From NCBI RefSeq assembly GCF_000767465.1, contig NZ_CP009291.1, positions 1,877,501 to 1,941,500 of the forward strand: a stretch of DNA of 64,000 nucleotides. The letters are read 5' to 3'. Shown piece after piece: positions 16,034-25,272 of the stretch (positions are counted from its first letter, which is position 1; the number at the start of each line of letters is the position of its first letter). The notes beneath the pieces were generated by a model. It saw only the letters and a program-made list of their open reading frames with translations, was not told the DNA's origin and made no database searches. A program made the translations under genes and the position numbers. This stretch comes from Novosphingobium pentaromativorans US6-1 (GTDB lineage: Bacteria; Pseudomonadota; Alphaproteobacteria; Sphingomonadales; Sphingomonadaceae).

Positions 16034-16953
16034 GCGCGACGGTCTTCATCGACGGCGCCGCCGGCACCACCGGGCTTGAAATTGCAGAGCGGCTCGGCAG
16101 CCGCAGCGAGTTCGACCTCATCGTTCTCGACGACGAACGCCGCAAGGACGCCTCAGCGCGCGCCGAAGCGCTGAACGACGCGGATTTCGTCGTGCTGTGC
16201 CTGCCCGACGACGCCGCCCGCGAAGCCGTGGGGATGATCCGCAACGACCGGACCCGGGTGATCGACGCATCGACCGCCTACCGCACCGCCGATGGCTGGA
16301 CTTACGGCTTTCCCGAGCTGGTCGGCCGCGATGCGATTGCATCGGCCATGCGCGTCAGCAATCCGGGCTGCTATCCCACCGGCTTCCTCGCCCTCGTCGC
16401 GCCGCTCGTGGCCGCGGGGCTGCTGCCGGCCGACTGGCCCTATGTGTGCCACGCCGTTTCCGGTTACTCGGGCGGCGGCAAGGCGCTGATCGGCCGATTC
16501 GAGGAAGACCGCGACATCGCATTTCGCGCCTATGGCCTGACCATGGGCCACAAGCACGTGCCCGAAATGACGGTTCATGCTGGCCTTTCGATCCCGCCGA
16601 TCTTCGCGCCCGCCGTCATCGCTGCGCATCGCGGCATGGTCGTCGAAGTGCCGCTGCACCTCGGCGCCATGAAGAACGCCGGCTCGCCCGAGGCCCTGCG
16701 CGGAAAGTTAAGCGAGACTTATACAGGCAGCCCAATCGTCTCGGTCGTCGACGACGAACCAGGTGAACTGCTGCTGCGCGCCTCGATGCAGCCGGTCGAC
16801 ACGTTGACCCTGCGCGTCTTCGGCTCTGCCGACGGCAGCCAGGCCCGCCTCGTCGCCATGCTCGACAATCTGGGTAAGGGCGCCAGCGGCGCCGCGGTCC
16901 AGAACCTCAACATCATGGCCGGCCTGCCGGAAACAGCAGGACTGCGTCTCTGA
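16030..16953 (+). CDS. argC: N-acetyl-gamma-glutamyl-phosphate reductase, type 2 (ArgC)
   Basis: The 307-residue NADPH enzyme reduces N-acetylglutamyl phosphate in arginine synthesis. The short form starts VFIDGAAGTTGLEIAERL, a nucleotide-binding loop typical of type-2 ArgC, against about 340 residues in type 1. The catalytic Cys is in SNPGCYPTGF, about residue 114, with the His in GHKHVPEM. The GTG start at 16030 overlaps the preceding stop. Confidence 0.92.
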   Translation: MSATVFIDGAAGTTGLEIAERLGSRSEFDLIVLDDERRKDASARAEALNDADFVVLCLPDDAAREAVGMIRNDRTRVIDASTAYRTADGWTYGFPELVGRDAIASAMRVSNPGCYPTGFLALVAPLVAAGLLPADWPYVCHAVSGYSGGGKALIGRFEEDRDIAFRAYGLTMGHKHVPEMTVHAGLSIPPIFAPAVIAAHRGMVVEVPLHLGAMKNAGSPEALRGKLSETYTGSPIVSVVDDEPGELLLRASMQPVDTLTLRVFGSADGSQARLVAMLDNLGKGASGAAVQNLNIMAGLPETAGLRL

Positions 16954-17110
16954 CGAGCCGGGCTTGCGCACCGGTGCCGTTGCAGCGCCGATTGCCCCGC
17001 CAAACAGTGCTCCCGGGGTGGGAACGACCGGCAAGCCCTACCGGCTGCCCGTTGCCTTACCCGGTTTCCGAATCCAACCCACCGCGCCTCGTGTCGACGC
17101 CTTCTTGGGC

Positions 17111-17168
17111 GCACTGCACAATTTTGAGGCACGGCTTGCCTGAATATTGAACAGATGTTGTGCACTGC
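17111..17168. promoter_or_regulatory. Inverted repeat upstream of glnB (candidate NtrC-type enhancer)
   Basis: GCACTGCACAA (17111-17121) and TTGTGCACTGC (17158-17168) are inverted copies with one mismatch, about 100-160 bp upstream of the sigma-54-like element. A third ACTGCACA lies near 17235. NtrC sites are TGCAC-rich palindromes, so activator binding here is plausible but unproven. Confidence 0.35.
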
Positions 17169-17190
17169 GTCTGTCGAACATTGCCGAAAC

Positions 17191-17207
17191 ACCCTATTCG
17201 ATAGGGT
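17191..17207. promoter_or_regulatory. 17-bp palindrome upstream of glnB
   Basis: ACCCTAT-TCG-ATAGGGT is a perfect inverted repeat with 7-bp arms, about 60 bp upstream of the probable sigma-54 promoter. It may be an operator; no matching consensus is known to me. The rest of the 415-bp gap after argC (16954-17368) shows no gene. Confidence 0.35.
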
Positions 17208-17269
17208 AAATCGAGCGATTCCGGTCTTTTCGCGACTGCACACATGCCCTACCTAGTGGGCAACCGTAT

Positions 17270-17285
17270 TGGCACGATTCTTGAT
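17270..17285 (+). promoter_or_regulatory. Putative sigma-54 promoter of glnBA
   Basis: TGGCACGATTCTTGAT matches the RpoN consensus TGGCACG-N4-TTGCW except for one base in the -12 element (TTGA for TTGC). The predicted start is about 70 bp before glnB. Nitrogen-regulated glnBA promoters in Alphaproteobacteria are commonly of this type. Confidence 0.6.
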
Positions 17286-17362
17286 GGGAGTCGCGCGCGA
17301 GGCATCTGGTTCCCGGACCGGAAAACCTCTTCGGAAATCCGGGATCAAGTGCAGGGGTCTAG

Positions 17363-17707
<345 letters not shown>

Positions 17708-17845
17708 TCCGAGGGCCATCTCAAATTCCGGCTTGAGCCGGACTGGGGAACAATCCGGCACGGGGGGCCGGTAAAATTCCTGGAGTGCCAATAACCCCTG
17801 ATCCCCTGCCGCGCGGCGGCAGGGCAAGACTGGAGAACAACGCAA

Positions 17846-19255
17846 ATGGCAAGTGCAAAGGACGTCCTCAAGCAAATCAAGGACGAGGAAATCGAGTGGG
17901 TTGACCTCCGCTTCACCGACCCCAAGGGCAAGTGGCAGCACCTGACGATGGTGTCCTCGGTTCTTGGTGAGGACGAACTGGAAGACGGCCTCATGTTCGA
18001 CGGTTCGTCGATCGAGGGCTGGAAGGCCATCAACGAGTCGGACATGATCCTCAAGCCCGACCTCGACGCCGTCTATGTCGATCCGTTCTCGGCCACCCCG
18101 ATGCTGATCCTGTTCTGCGACATCGTCGAGCCTTCGACCGGCGACCTCTACGGACGTGACCCGCGCTCGACCGCCAAGCGCGCCGAAGCCTTCGTCAAGG
18201 CTGCCGGTTTCGGCGACACCGTCTATGTCGGCCCCGAAGCCGAATTCTTCATGTTCGACGACGTGAAGTTCTATGACGGCTACGACGGCAACGGCTTCAA
18301 GCTCGACGACATCGAACTGCCCGGCAACTCGGACAAGTCGTACGACACCGGCAACCTTGCCCACCGTCCGCGCGCCAAGGGTGGCTACTTCCCGGTCGCT
18401 CCGGTCGACTCGGCTGTCGACATCCGCGCCGAGATGGTCTCGACCATGATCGAAATGGGCCTGCCCTGCGACAAGCACCACCACGAAGTGGCCGCCGCGC
18501 AGCACGAACTCGGCCTGACCTTCGGCACGCTGGTCACCACCGCCGACCGCATGCAGATCTACAAGTACGTCGTGCACATGGTCGCTCAGGCCTATGGCAA
18601 GACCGCCACGTTCATGCCCAAGCCGATCATGAAGGACAACGGATCGGGCATGCACACGCACATCTCGGTCTGGAACGAAGGCAAGAACACCTTCGCCGGC
18701 AACGGCTATGCCGGCCTGTCGGATACCTGCCTGTACTTCATCGGCGGCGTCATCAAGCACGCCAAGGCCCTCAACGCCTTCACCAACCCGACCACCAACA
18801 GCTACAAGCGCCTGGTGCCGGGCTACGAAGCCCCGGTCCTGCTCGCCTACTCGGCGCGCAACCGCTCGGCCTCGTGCCGCATCCCCTACGGTGCGGGCGA
18901 CAAGGCGAAGCGCGTGGAATTCCGTTTCCCCGACGCGATGGCCAACCCCTACCTGTGCTACGCCGCGCTGCTCATGGCCGGCCTCGATGGCATCAAGAAC
19001 AAGATCCATCCGGGCGACGCCATGGACAAGAACCTCTACGATCTGCCGCCGGCCGAACTCGCCGAAGTGCCGACCGTCTGCGGTTCGCTGCGTGAAGCTC
19101 TCGAGGCCCTGGCCGCTGACCACGAGTTCCTCATCGAGGGCGGCGTGTTCACTGCCGACCAGATCGAAGCTTACCTCGAACTGAAGTGGCCGGAAGTTCT
19201 GCGCTGGGAAACCACGCCGTCGGCCGTCGAGTTCGACATGTACTACAGCGCCTGA
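17846..19255 (+). CDS. glnA: Glutamine synthetase type I (GlnA)
   Basis: The 469-residue enzyme makes glutamine from glutamate, ammonia and ATP. Visible signatures include [27 protein letters not shown] (metal ligands), the ATP-site [16 protein letters not shown] and the glutamate-site [10 protein letters not shown]. Tyr398 in NLYDLPPAE is the adenylylation site, so regulation by GlnE is expected. Length is standard for the dodecameric type I enzyme. A GC-rich terminator follows. Probably co-transcribed with glnB. Confidence 0.97.
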   Translation: MASAKDVLKQIKDEEIEWVDLRFTDPKGKWQHLTMVSSVLGEDELEDGLMFDGSSIEGWKAINESDMILKPDLDAVYVDPFSATPMLILFCDIVEPSTGDLYGRDPRSTAKRAEAFVKAAGFGDTVYVGPEAEFFMFDDVKFYDGYDGNGFKLDDIELPGNSDKSYDTGNLAHRPRAKGGYFPVAPVDSAVDIRAEMVSTMIEMGLPCDKHHHEVAAAQHELGLTFGTLVTTADRMQIYKYVVHMVAQAYGKTATFMPKPIMKDNGSGMHTHISVWNEGKNTFAGNGYAGLSDTCLYFIGGVIKHAKALNAFTNPTTNSYKRLVPGYEAPVLLAYSARNRSASCRIPYGAGDKAKRVEFRFPDAMANPYLCYAALLMAGLDGIKNKIHPGDAMDKNLYDLPPAELAEVPTVCGSLREALEALAADHEFLIEGGVFTADQIEAYLELKWPEVLRWETTPSAVEFDMYYSA

Positions 19256-19297
19256 TTTCGCTCCCTTTTCCGGAAGGGACAATCGGTTCGCCGAGTG

Positions 19298-19327
19298 GGG
19301 CGCCTGGAGCAATCCAGGCGCCCTTTT
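19298..19327 (+). terminator. Rho-independent terminator of glnBA
   Basis: GGGCGCCTGG (19298-19307) pairs perfectly with CCAGGCGCCC (19314-19323) around AGCAAT, followed by TTTT. It lies 43 bp after the glnA stop. Confidence 0.85.
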
Positions 19328-19493
19328 CCGTTTGCGCGCTCCTGCTGCCCCCTTGTGGTGGCAAATGCACACCGCAGTCAGCGCCGATTAATCGCAGCCG
19401 GTCCACCCCGTCGCTCGCCCGAGGCGGCGAAGAGTCCCCAAGGAACGAACTGTCGCCGATCCGCGTTGCAACTGCCAACCCAAGGAGATGCAA

Positions 19494-20645
19494 ATGATGC
19501 AAAGGATCTTCATCGGCAGCGTGGCAAGCCTGGCCCTGATCGCCGGGGCCGCTTCCGCCGCGCCCGGCGGCAACGACCACGGCAGCGATCACGGTAGCGG
19601 CCACGGCAAGGCCCAGGGCGGCGGCAGGGAAACCGTGCAGGGCAATGCCAAGGGGCCGCAGAATGACCACAAGGGGCCGCCCGCATCAAGGCCCGACAAC
19701 AAGCCCGACAAGCCGCAATCTGGCGGTAATGCCCATGTCCAGGCAAAGCAGGACAGAGCGGCAATGCAGGCTTCGCATCCGACCATGCGCTCGCCGGTCC
19801 ACGACGCCCCGGCCAAGGCGGAAAAGCACCAGCAGGCCGGGAACGGGGCCCAGCACATGGCCGAGCGCAAAGTCGACAGGAAGGCCGACGACAACCATCC
19901 CGGCAACAAGGGCGCCAAGGCCGTTGCTGCCGGCCCGCGTCCGCCACAGCGCAAGGACGTCAAACGCGTCAGCTACAAGGGTCATGGCGGCAAGAAATTC
20001 ATCGTTCCCACCAACGACCGGGTCCACGTGATCACCGATCGCCGCATTTTCGACTGGGCCTCGCTCGAGCGTCGCCATGCCTACGACGGTTGCCCGCCGG
20101 GCCTCGCCAAGAAATACAACGGTTGCACCCCTCCCGGCCTCGCCAGACCGCGCGACGTCAGCTGGGTCGATCCGGCCTGGTACTTCAGCGACTACGACCG
20201 GTCCTATCGCTACCGCTATGCCGACGGCTACATGCTGCGCCTGGGCGCTGGCGACAGCATCCTGAGCTACATTCCGCTGCTCGGCGGCGCGCTGGGTATC
20301 GGCCAGACCTGGCCCTCCGCCTATCAGCCGGTGACGCTGCCGTCATACTACGACAGCTACTACGATCTCGGCCCCGCCAGCGGCTATCGCTACTACGACG
20401 ACACGATCTACCGCGTCGATCCGGATACGTCCTCGATCCGCTCGGTTGCAGCGCTGCTGACCGGCAACGACATCCGGATCGGCCAGCCGATGCCGATGGG
20501 CTACGATGTCTACAACGTGCCTTACGACTATCGCGACCAGTACTACGACGGGCCGGAGGCAATGTATCGCTATAGCGACGGCTACGTCTATCAGATCGAT
20601 CCCACCACGCGGCTCGTGCAGGCCGCCATCGAACTGCTTGTCTGA
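19494..20645 (+). CDS. Exported His/Gly-rich hypothetical protein
   Basis: About 383 residues. AAGGAGAT just upstream fits the ATG at 19494 (MMQRIFIG) better than the one at 19488, which it nearly abuts. A signal peptide (IGSVASLALIAGAASA) leads into a low-complexity region rich in Gly, His, Asp and Lys (NDHGSDHGSGHGK; about 25-150), which could bind metal. A central CPPGLAKKYNGCTPPGLARP repeat, known from many sphingomonad exported proteins, precedes a Tyr/Asp-rich C-terminal domain with three YRY/YRYxDGY-like units. Function unknown; periplasmic or surface location inferred. Confidence 0.75.
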   Translation: MMQRIFIGSVASLALIAGAASAAPGGNDHGSDHGSGHGKAQGGGRETVQGNAKGPQNDHKGPPASRPDNKPDKPQSGGNAHVQAKQDRAAMQASHPTMRSPVHDAPAKAEKHQQAGNGAQHMAERKVDRKADDNHPGNKGAKAVAAGPRPPQRKDVKRVSYKGHGGKKFIVPTNDRVHVITDRRIFDWASLERRHAYDGCPPGLAKKYNGCTPPGLARPRDVSWVDPAWYFSDYDRSYRYRYADGYMLRLGAGDSILSYIPLLGGALGIGQTWPSAYQPVTLPSYYDSYYDLGPASGYRYYDDTIYRVDPDTSSIRSVAALLTGNDIRIGQPMPMGYDVYNVPYDYRDQYYDGPEAMYRYSDGYVYQIDPTTRLVQAAIELLV

Positions 20646-20662
20646 TCGGGAGGGAAACCAGG

Positions 20663-21229
20663 ATGCGGATCAAACACCTCGCCATTGCGCTGCTTGGCGG
20701 CGCCAGCCTTGCCACCGCCGCCTGCTCGGGCGGAACGCCGGAGGACACCGGCACCGGAGCCGCCGAGCTTGCCACGCCCGAAACCGAATCGCTGCCTGCC
20801 CTGCTCGACGATGCGGATGGCCTGCAGACTGTGGCGGAAGCCATCAAGGAAACCGGCATCAGCGGCATTTTTGAAGGAAAGGGCAGCTATACGCTGCTTG
20901 CGCCCGAGGATGCCGCCTTTGCGGCCCTGGGCGATTCGGCCAAGGAGCTGACGGGCAGCGCAGACCATGCAGCGCTTGCGGCCTTGCTCAAGGATCACCT
21001 GATCCCCGGCTACCTGACCCCGCAGGACATTTCCGCGGCGATCGACGCCAGCAAGGATGGCGAAGTCTCGATGCCCACGGTGAGCGGGGAAGAGCTGATC
21101 TTCACCCGCAAGGGCGATGCGATCTCGGTCTCCGCGCCGGACGGATCGGAAGCGACGTTCGACGGCGAAGCGCTTGCCGGCGGCTCCAGCATCGCCATAC
21201 CGCTGACCGGGATCCTCAAGAAGATCTGA
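20663..21229 (+). CDS. Fasciclin-domain lipoprotein
   Basis: A 188-residue protein with a signal and lipobox-like ATAACSGG (Cys near residue 21), then one fasciclin (FAS1) domain: TLLAPEDAAFAAL (H1-like motif), LKDHLIPGYLTPQDI (H2-like) and IAIPLTGILKKI at the end. FAS1 domains usually mediate adhesion or envelope interactions. It starts 17 bp after the His/Gly-rich gene and is followed by a hairpin terminator, so the two genes likely share a transcript. Confidence 0.88.
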   Translation: MRIKHLAIALLGGASLATAACSGGTPEDTGTGAAELATPETESLPALLDDADGLQTVAEAIKETGISGIFEGKGSYTLLAPEDAAFAALGDSAKELTGSADHAALAALLKDHLIPGYLTPQDISAAIDASKDGEVSMPTVSGEELIFTRKGDAISVSAPDGSEATFDGEALAGGSSIAIPLTGILKKI

Positions 21230-21247
21230 TCCCCTGCACCTGTCACG

Positions 21248-21279
21248 AAGGCCCGCTTCACTTCGCTGCGGCGGGCCTT
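21248..21279 (+). terminator. Hairpin terminator after the fasciclin gene
   Basis: AAGGCCCGC (21248-21256) pairs with GCGGGCCTT (21271-21279) around a 14-nt loop, followed by TGCC. It sits 18 bp after the stop codon. Confidence 0.6.
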
Positions 21280-21373
21280 TGCCTGCCGGGGTTCCAAAAA
21301 CCATTTTCCTACAGACCCGCTTGCGGTTTACTTGGATCGCCTTTCCGCACCGAACCGGGGAGGTCCCTTCCAG

Positions 21374-21958
21374 ATGAATCGCAAACCGATTTTCGATGTC
21401 GTGCGCCAATTGCTCGGCCGCGGCTTCCGGCCATCCGACATTGCGCTGCTCGACGCAGCCATCGACCGCGCCGACAACGACAGCCCCGTCCCTGCCGATC
21501 TTGCCCTCGGCGAGGCAGGTCGCGCCCTGATCCGCAAGTGGGAAGGCTGTGCCAGGCGCCGGTCGGACGGCCGCTTCGAAGCCTATCCCGATCCCGGCAG
21601 TGCCACGGGTGAGCCCTGGACGATCGGTTGGGGTTCAACCGGAGCGGACATAGGCAAGGGTCTGATCTGGACGCAGGCGCAATGCGACGCCCGCTTCGAC
21701 AGGGACATCGCGCGCTACGTCAACGAGGTCCGCGATGCGGTAGGCGATGTGGCGACGACGCAGGGGCAGTTCGATGCCCTCGTCTCGTTCCACTACAACA
21801 CGGGCGCCATCCGCAAGGCCACGCTCACCCGCCTGCACCGCGAGAGGCGCTTTGCCGAGGCGGCTCTGGAATTTGCGAAGTGGATCTACAACGACGGCAA
21901 GCCGCTATCCGGCCTCAAGAATCGACGCGCGGAAGAAGCAGCGCTCTACCGCGCCTGA
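21374..21958 (+). CDS. GH24 (phage-type) lysozyme
   Basis: The 194-residue product has, after about 45 N-terminal residues, the GH24 core: ALIRKWEGC with catalytic Glu, then YPDPGSATGEPWTIGWGSTG, then QGQFDALVSFHYNTGAI and FAKWIYNDGKPLSGLKNRR. GH24 enzymes hydrolyse peptidoglycan beta-1,4 bonds. The ATG at 21374 (MNRKPIFD) has GGGAGG upstream; an earlier frame start at 21332 is less likely. No signal peptide and no other phage genes are nearby, so it may be a domesticated endolysin. Confidence 0.85.
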   Translation: MNRKPIFDVVRQLLGRGFRPSDIALLDAAIDRADNDSPVPADLALGEAGRALIRKWEGCARRRSDGRFEAYPDPGSATGEPWTIGWGSTGADIGKGLIWTQAQCDARFDRDIARYVNEVRDAVGDVATTQGQFDALVSFHYNTGAIRKATLTRLHRERRFAEAALEFAKWIYNDGKPLSGLKNRRAEEAALYRA

Positions 21959-21982
21959 CCGAATGCGTGTCGCGCCGGATCG

Positions 21983-22822
21983 TCAGTTGGCGATGGAGGG
22001 TACGCCGTCCTTGCGCCCACCGGCACCGGCCTTGCCGTGTCCGTCCGGGTTCTTGACGACGGCAGCGATCAGCTTGTCCTGCTCTTCGGGCGAAAAGCGC
22101 TCCCAGCCGGAACGGCCAAGGCGTTCCATCGGCCGGTAACGCACCTTGTACTGCATGCGCGGCGAGCCTTCGACCCAGTAGCCGAGGTAGACGTAGGGCA
22201 GGCCCATTTCCTGCGCCTTATGGATATGGTCGAGGATGATATAGTTGCCCAGCCCTGCCCGCGATTCATGCTCCGGATCGTAGAAGCTGTAGATCATCGA
22301 CAAGCCGTCGCACTGACGATCTGTAAGGCATGCGCCGACAAGGCGGCCCGGAGTCACGCCATCGGCCGAGGGTTCGCGATATTCGATGACGAAGCTGGTG
22401 ACTGGCGTGTGCTCGACCATGTCGGCGAAGTCCACCTCGTCCATCGAGGTCATCCCGCCTTCGGGATGGCGCGCGCTAAGGTACTTCTGCAGGAGCTGGA
22501 ATTGCTCACCGGTCGACCAGGGACGACATACGGTGGCGATCAGGTCTCCGTTGCGCTTCATCATGCGCTTCTGGGTTCCCGATGGCGTGAACTCGCTGGC
22601 GACGACACGCACCGAGACGCAGGCATTGCAGTCAAGGCAGGACGGGCGATAGGCGACGGTCTGGCTGCGGCGGAAACCGATCCGGCTGAGCGCATCGTTC
22701 AGGGAGTCCGCGTGTGGCCCCTTGAGTTCCGTGAACACCTTGCGTTCGCTCCGCCCAGGCAGATAGGGGCACGGCGCAGGGCTCGTTACAAAGAACCTCG
22801 GAAATCGAACGGGAGCCGTCAC
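21983..22822 (-). CDS. bpt: Aspartate/glutamate leucyltransferase (Bpt)
   Basis: A 279-residue aminoacyl-tRNA-protein transferase that attaches leucine to N-terminal Asp/Glu and feeds the N-degron pathway. Family marks are the Cys-rich N-terminal part ([16 protein letters not shown], then [14 protein letters not shown]) and the C-terminal [27 protein letters not shown] related eukaryotic ATE1 fold is shared. It is convergent with the lysozyme gene. Its upstream gap contains structured sequence. Confidence 0.93.
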   Translation of the reverse strand: MTAPVRFPRFFVTSPAPCPYLPGRSERKVFTELKGPHADSLNDALSRIGFRRSQTVAYRPSCLDCNACVSVRVVASEFTPSGTQKRMMKRNGDLIATVCRPWSTGEQFQLLQKYLSARHPEGGMTSMDEVDFADMVEHTPVTSFVIEYREPSADGVTPGRLVGACLTDRQCDGLSMIYSFYDPEHESRAGLGNYIILDHIHKAQEMGLPYVYLGYWVEGSPRMQYKVRYRPMERLGRSGWERFSPEEQDKLIAAVVKNPDGHGKAGAGGRKDGVPSIAN

Positions 22823-22890
22823 GGAGGCGCCTCTTCCTTTACTTGTTTGCGACCATAGGCCTTTCAGTTGCAGAGCGAATATGCATGCGC

Positions 22891-22986
22891 GGGCAGTTAG
22901 TTGAAAGTCTTTTAACTACAAAACTGCCCTCGAACCGGAGGTTTCGCCCCGGAGTACCCCTTGCGATATCAACTTGTCCCGGTTCG
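22891..22986. other. Structured intergenic sequence (two hairpins)
   Basis: GGGCAGTT (22891-22898) pairs with AACTGCCC (22922-22929), with an inner AGTT/AACT extension; directly after it CGAACCGG (22931-22938) pairs with CCGGTTCG (22979-22986) across 40 nt. The 215-bp gap between bpt and the SDR gene is otherwise empty. It might be a terminator, a leader of bpt, or a small structured RNA. Confidence 0.4.
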
Positions 22987-23037
22987 GGGCGTAAGTGAAT
23001 CAGAACCTTAGCACTTCCATGACTGGTCCATTCCCGA

Positions 23038-23823
23038 TCAGGCATCTTGCGCCACCTTGAGCGAAAGTCCCCCGTCAATCCTGACCGTAGCCCCGGTAAT
23101 ATAATCGGCTCGGTCGGAAAGCAGGTAGCCGACAAGCTCGGCGACTTCCTCCGGACGACCCGCCCGGCCCCAGGGAATCGCGTCGGCCTTGCGCGCCCGC
23201 ACCTGCGGATCGTCCAGCGCGGCCTGGTTCATCGGCGTCAGGATCATGCCCGGCGCCACGCCGTTGACCGCGATTGCGCGCGGCGCCAGCTCCAGCGCGA
23301 GCGTCGCGGTCAACTGGGCCAGCCCGCCCTTGGCGCTGTCGTAGTCGACGGCTCCGGCCCGCGGCGCCGATTCGTGAATGGATGAGACATTGACGATCCG
23401 GCCCCCGCCCTGCCCCTCGAGGCCGCGGACGAAACGGCGACAGCTCAGGAACGGACCATAGAGGTCGGCACGCATGACGGCATCGAAATGCTCCAGCGTC
23501 ATGTCCTGCACCGCCGTCCCGCTCATGTTGCGGCCTGCACTGTTCACCAGCAGGCGGACCGGACCGAAGGCGGATTCGGCAGCTGCGAAAAGTACCTCGA
23601 CGTCTTGCTCGTCACCGACATCGGTATCGCAGGCGATAGCCCTCCCGCCGTTGGCGTGGATCCGGCCGATGACTTCGTCAGCCTCCTCCGGTGCATGAAA
23701 GTGCGTGATCGCGACCGCCAGCCCGCGTCCGGCCAGCGCCATCGCGCAGGACTTGCCGATCCCCGAGCTGCCGCCGGTCACGACCACGCAATCGCCGGTG
23801 AAGTCGAGATAATCGAGTGCCAT
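23038..23823 (-). CDS. SDR family oxidoreductase (FabG-like)
   Basis: A 261-residue short-chain dehydrogenase. The Rossmann motif VVVTGGSSGIGKS lies near residues 12-24, followed by NSAGRN, the catalytic Ser in NVSSIHES and the YxxxK pair in VDYDSAKG. The C-terminal IDGGLSLKVAQDA is the usual SDR ending. The ATG at 23823 (MALDYLDF) is chosen over an extended frame starting 12 codons earlier. Substrate not determined by sequence; FabG-type or sugar dehydrogenase activity is possible. Confidence 0.87.
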   Translation of the reverse strand: MALDYLDFTGDCVVVTGGSSGIGKSCAMALAGRGLAVAITHFHAPEEADEVIGRIHANGGRAIACDTDVGDEQDVEVLFAAAESAFGPVRLLVNSAGRNMSGTAVQDMTLEHFDAVMRADLYGPFLSCRRFVRGLEGQGGGRIVNVSSIHESAPRAGAVDYDSAKGGLAQLTATLALELAPRAIAVNGVAPGMILTPMNQAALDDPQVRARKADAIPWGRAGRPEEVAELVGYLLSDRADYITGATVRIDGGLSLKVAQDA

Positions 23824-23919
23824 GCCCCAGCAACGCGCGGCAACGCGTCCGGGTTTCAAGGGCCGGCCAGTTTCAGCCTCGTGCAGCCTATCCGGACGAA
23901 GCCGGACCAGGGCAGTTCG

Positions 23920-25173
23920 TCAGTCGGTCTCGACCTGGCGCACTTCATACCCCGCCGAACGCAGGGCGGAGACGAGCGTCTCGAGCTGCTCGCGGTCGCG
24001 CGCCTCGCACTCGATCTCGGTCAGCAGTCCCTTGGCAGGCAGGTTGGTGAAAATGCGGTGATGCAGCACCTCGACGATGTTCACATTGTGCTCGTGGAAC
24101 ACCTTGGCGACCTTGTAGAGCGCACCGGCACGGTCCTGCAGGCCGATCTTCAGGCGCGCGAGCCGGCCCGAGCGGGCAAGGTCGCGCAGCAGCACGTTGG
24201 CAAGCAGGCGCGTGTCGATATTGCCGCCCGACAGCACGATGCCGACCTTCTTGCCGGCAAACAGCTCGCGGTTGGCCATGACTGCGCCCAGGCCGGTCGC
24301 TCCCGCGCCCTCCACCAGGGTCTTTTCGATCTGCAGCAGGAGCGCCAGCGAGCTTTCGATGCGCGATTCGCTGACCAGCAGGAACTCGTCGAGCAGGCCG
24401 CGCAGCACCTTGGAAGTGAACTTGCCCGGCTCGAACACCGCGATGCCCTCGGCCAGCGTATCGCCGCCGACAGGCAGGTTGGTGCCCTTGAGCAGGTTGT
24501 ACATCGAGGGGTAGAGCTGCGCCTCGACGCCGATCAGGCCGATGCCCGGCTTGATGGCGCGCGCCACCGTGCCCATGCCCGATGCCAGGCCGCCGCCGCC
24601 GATCGGCAGCACCAGCGTATCGATTTCGGGCACGTCCTCGAGCATTTCGAGCGCGACAGTCCCCTGCCCGGCCGCGACGTGCGGATCGTCGAAGGGATGG
24701 ATGAAGGTAAGGCCGAGTTCGGCCTCCATCTTGCGCGCATGGGCATAGGCTTCGTCGAAACTTTCGCCTTCGAGCACGACCTTGCCGCCCACGCTTTCGG
24801 TCTGCATCACCTTCACCAGCGGAGTGGTGTTGGGCATGACGATGGTTACCGGCACGCCCAGCCGGGTGCCATGGTAGGAAAGCCCCTGCGCGTGATTGCC
24901 CGCCGAAGCGGCGATGACACCGCGCTGTTTCTGTTCTTCCGAAAGCAGCAGCAGGGCATTGAGCGCTCCGCGCTCCTTGTAGGCGGCGGTGAACTGCAGG
25001 TTTTCGAACTTGAGCCAGACGTCGGCACCGGTGATCGCACTCAGCGTATTGGAGTGCTGCGTCGGCGTGCGCACGACCTTGCCCGAAATTCGCGCCGCCG
25101 CCGCACGAACGTCGTCGGCAGTCAGCAGGGCACCATCGGTCCCCGGGGCGGTCTTGAGCGTTTGCTGGTCCAT
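23920..25173 (-). CDS. ilvA: Threonine ammonia-lyase with ACT domain
   Basis: The 417-residue PLP enzyme deaminates threonine to 2-oxobutyrate. The PLP lysine is K66 in FTAAYKERGA, and the glycine loop GGGGLASG follows later. The C-terminal roughly 80 residues (LKIGLQDRAGALYKVAKVFHEHNVNIVEV) form one ACT domain, indicating allosteric control. This matches the short threonine ammonia-lyase type with a single C-terminal ACT unit rather than the long IlvA with two. A tdcB-like catabolic role cannot be excluded. Confidence 0.88.
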   Translation of the reverse strand: MDQQTLKTAPGTDGALLTADDVRAAAARISGKVVRTPTQHSNTLSAITGADVWLKFENLQFTAAYKERGALNALLLLSEEQKQRGVIAASAGNHAQGLSYHGTRLGVPVTIVMPNTTPLVKVMQTESVGGKVVLEGESFDEAYAHARKMEAELGLTFIHPFDDPHVAAGQGTVALEMLEDVPEIDTLVLPIGGGGLASGMGTVARAIKPGIGLIGVEAQLYPSMYNLLKGTNLPVGGDTLAEGIAVFEPGKFTSKVLRGLLDEFLLVSESRIESSLALLLQIEKTLVEGAGATGLGAVMANRELFAGKKVGIVLSGGNIDTRLLANVLLRDLARSGRLARLKIGLQDRAGALYKVAKVFHEHNVNIVEVLHHRIFTNLPAKGLLTEIECEARDREQLETLVSALRSAGYEVRQVETD

Positions 25174-25272
25174 AGGGTGGCGCGGGTAAAGGAAACCGGG
25201 GCAAATTGAAAGCGTGGGCTTAGGCCCGGCTTAGATTGATAGCGTCACAGACCCTCGCTAGAAGACATCCCC

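Noticed and set aside
21332..21958. Prophage region around the lysozyme
   Set aside because: No other phage genes, attachment repeats or composition shift within several kilobases.
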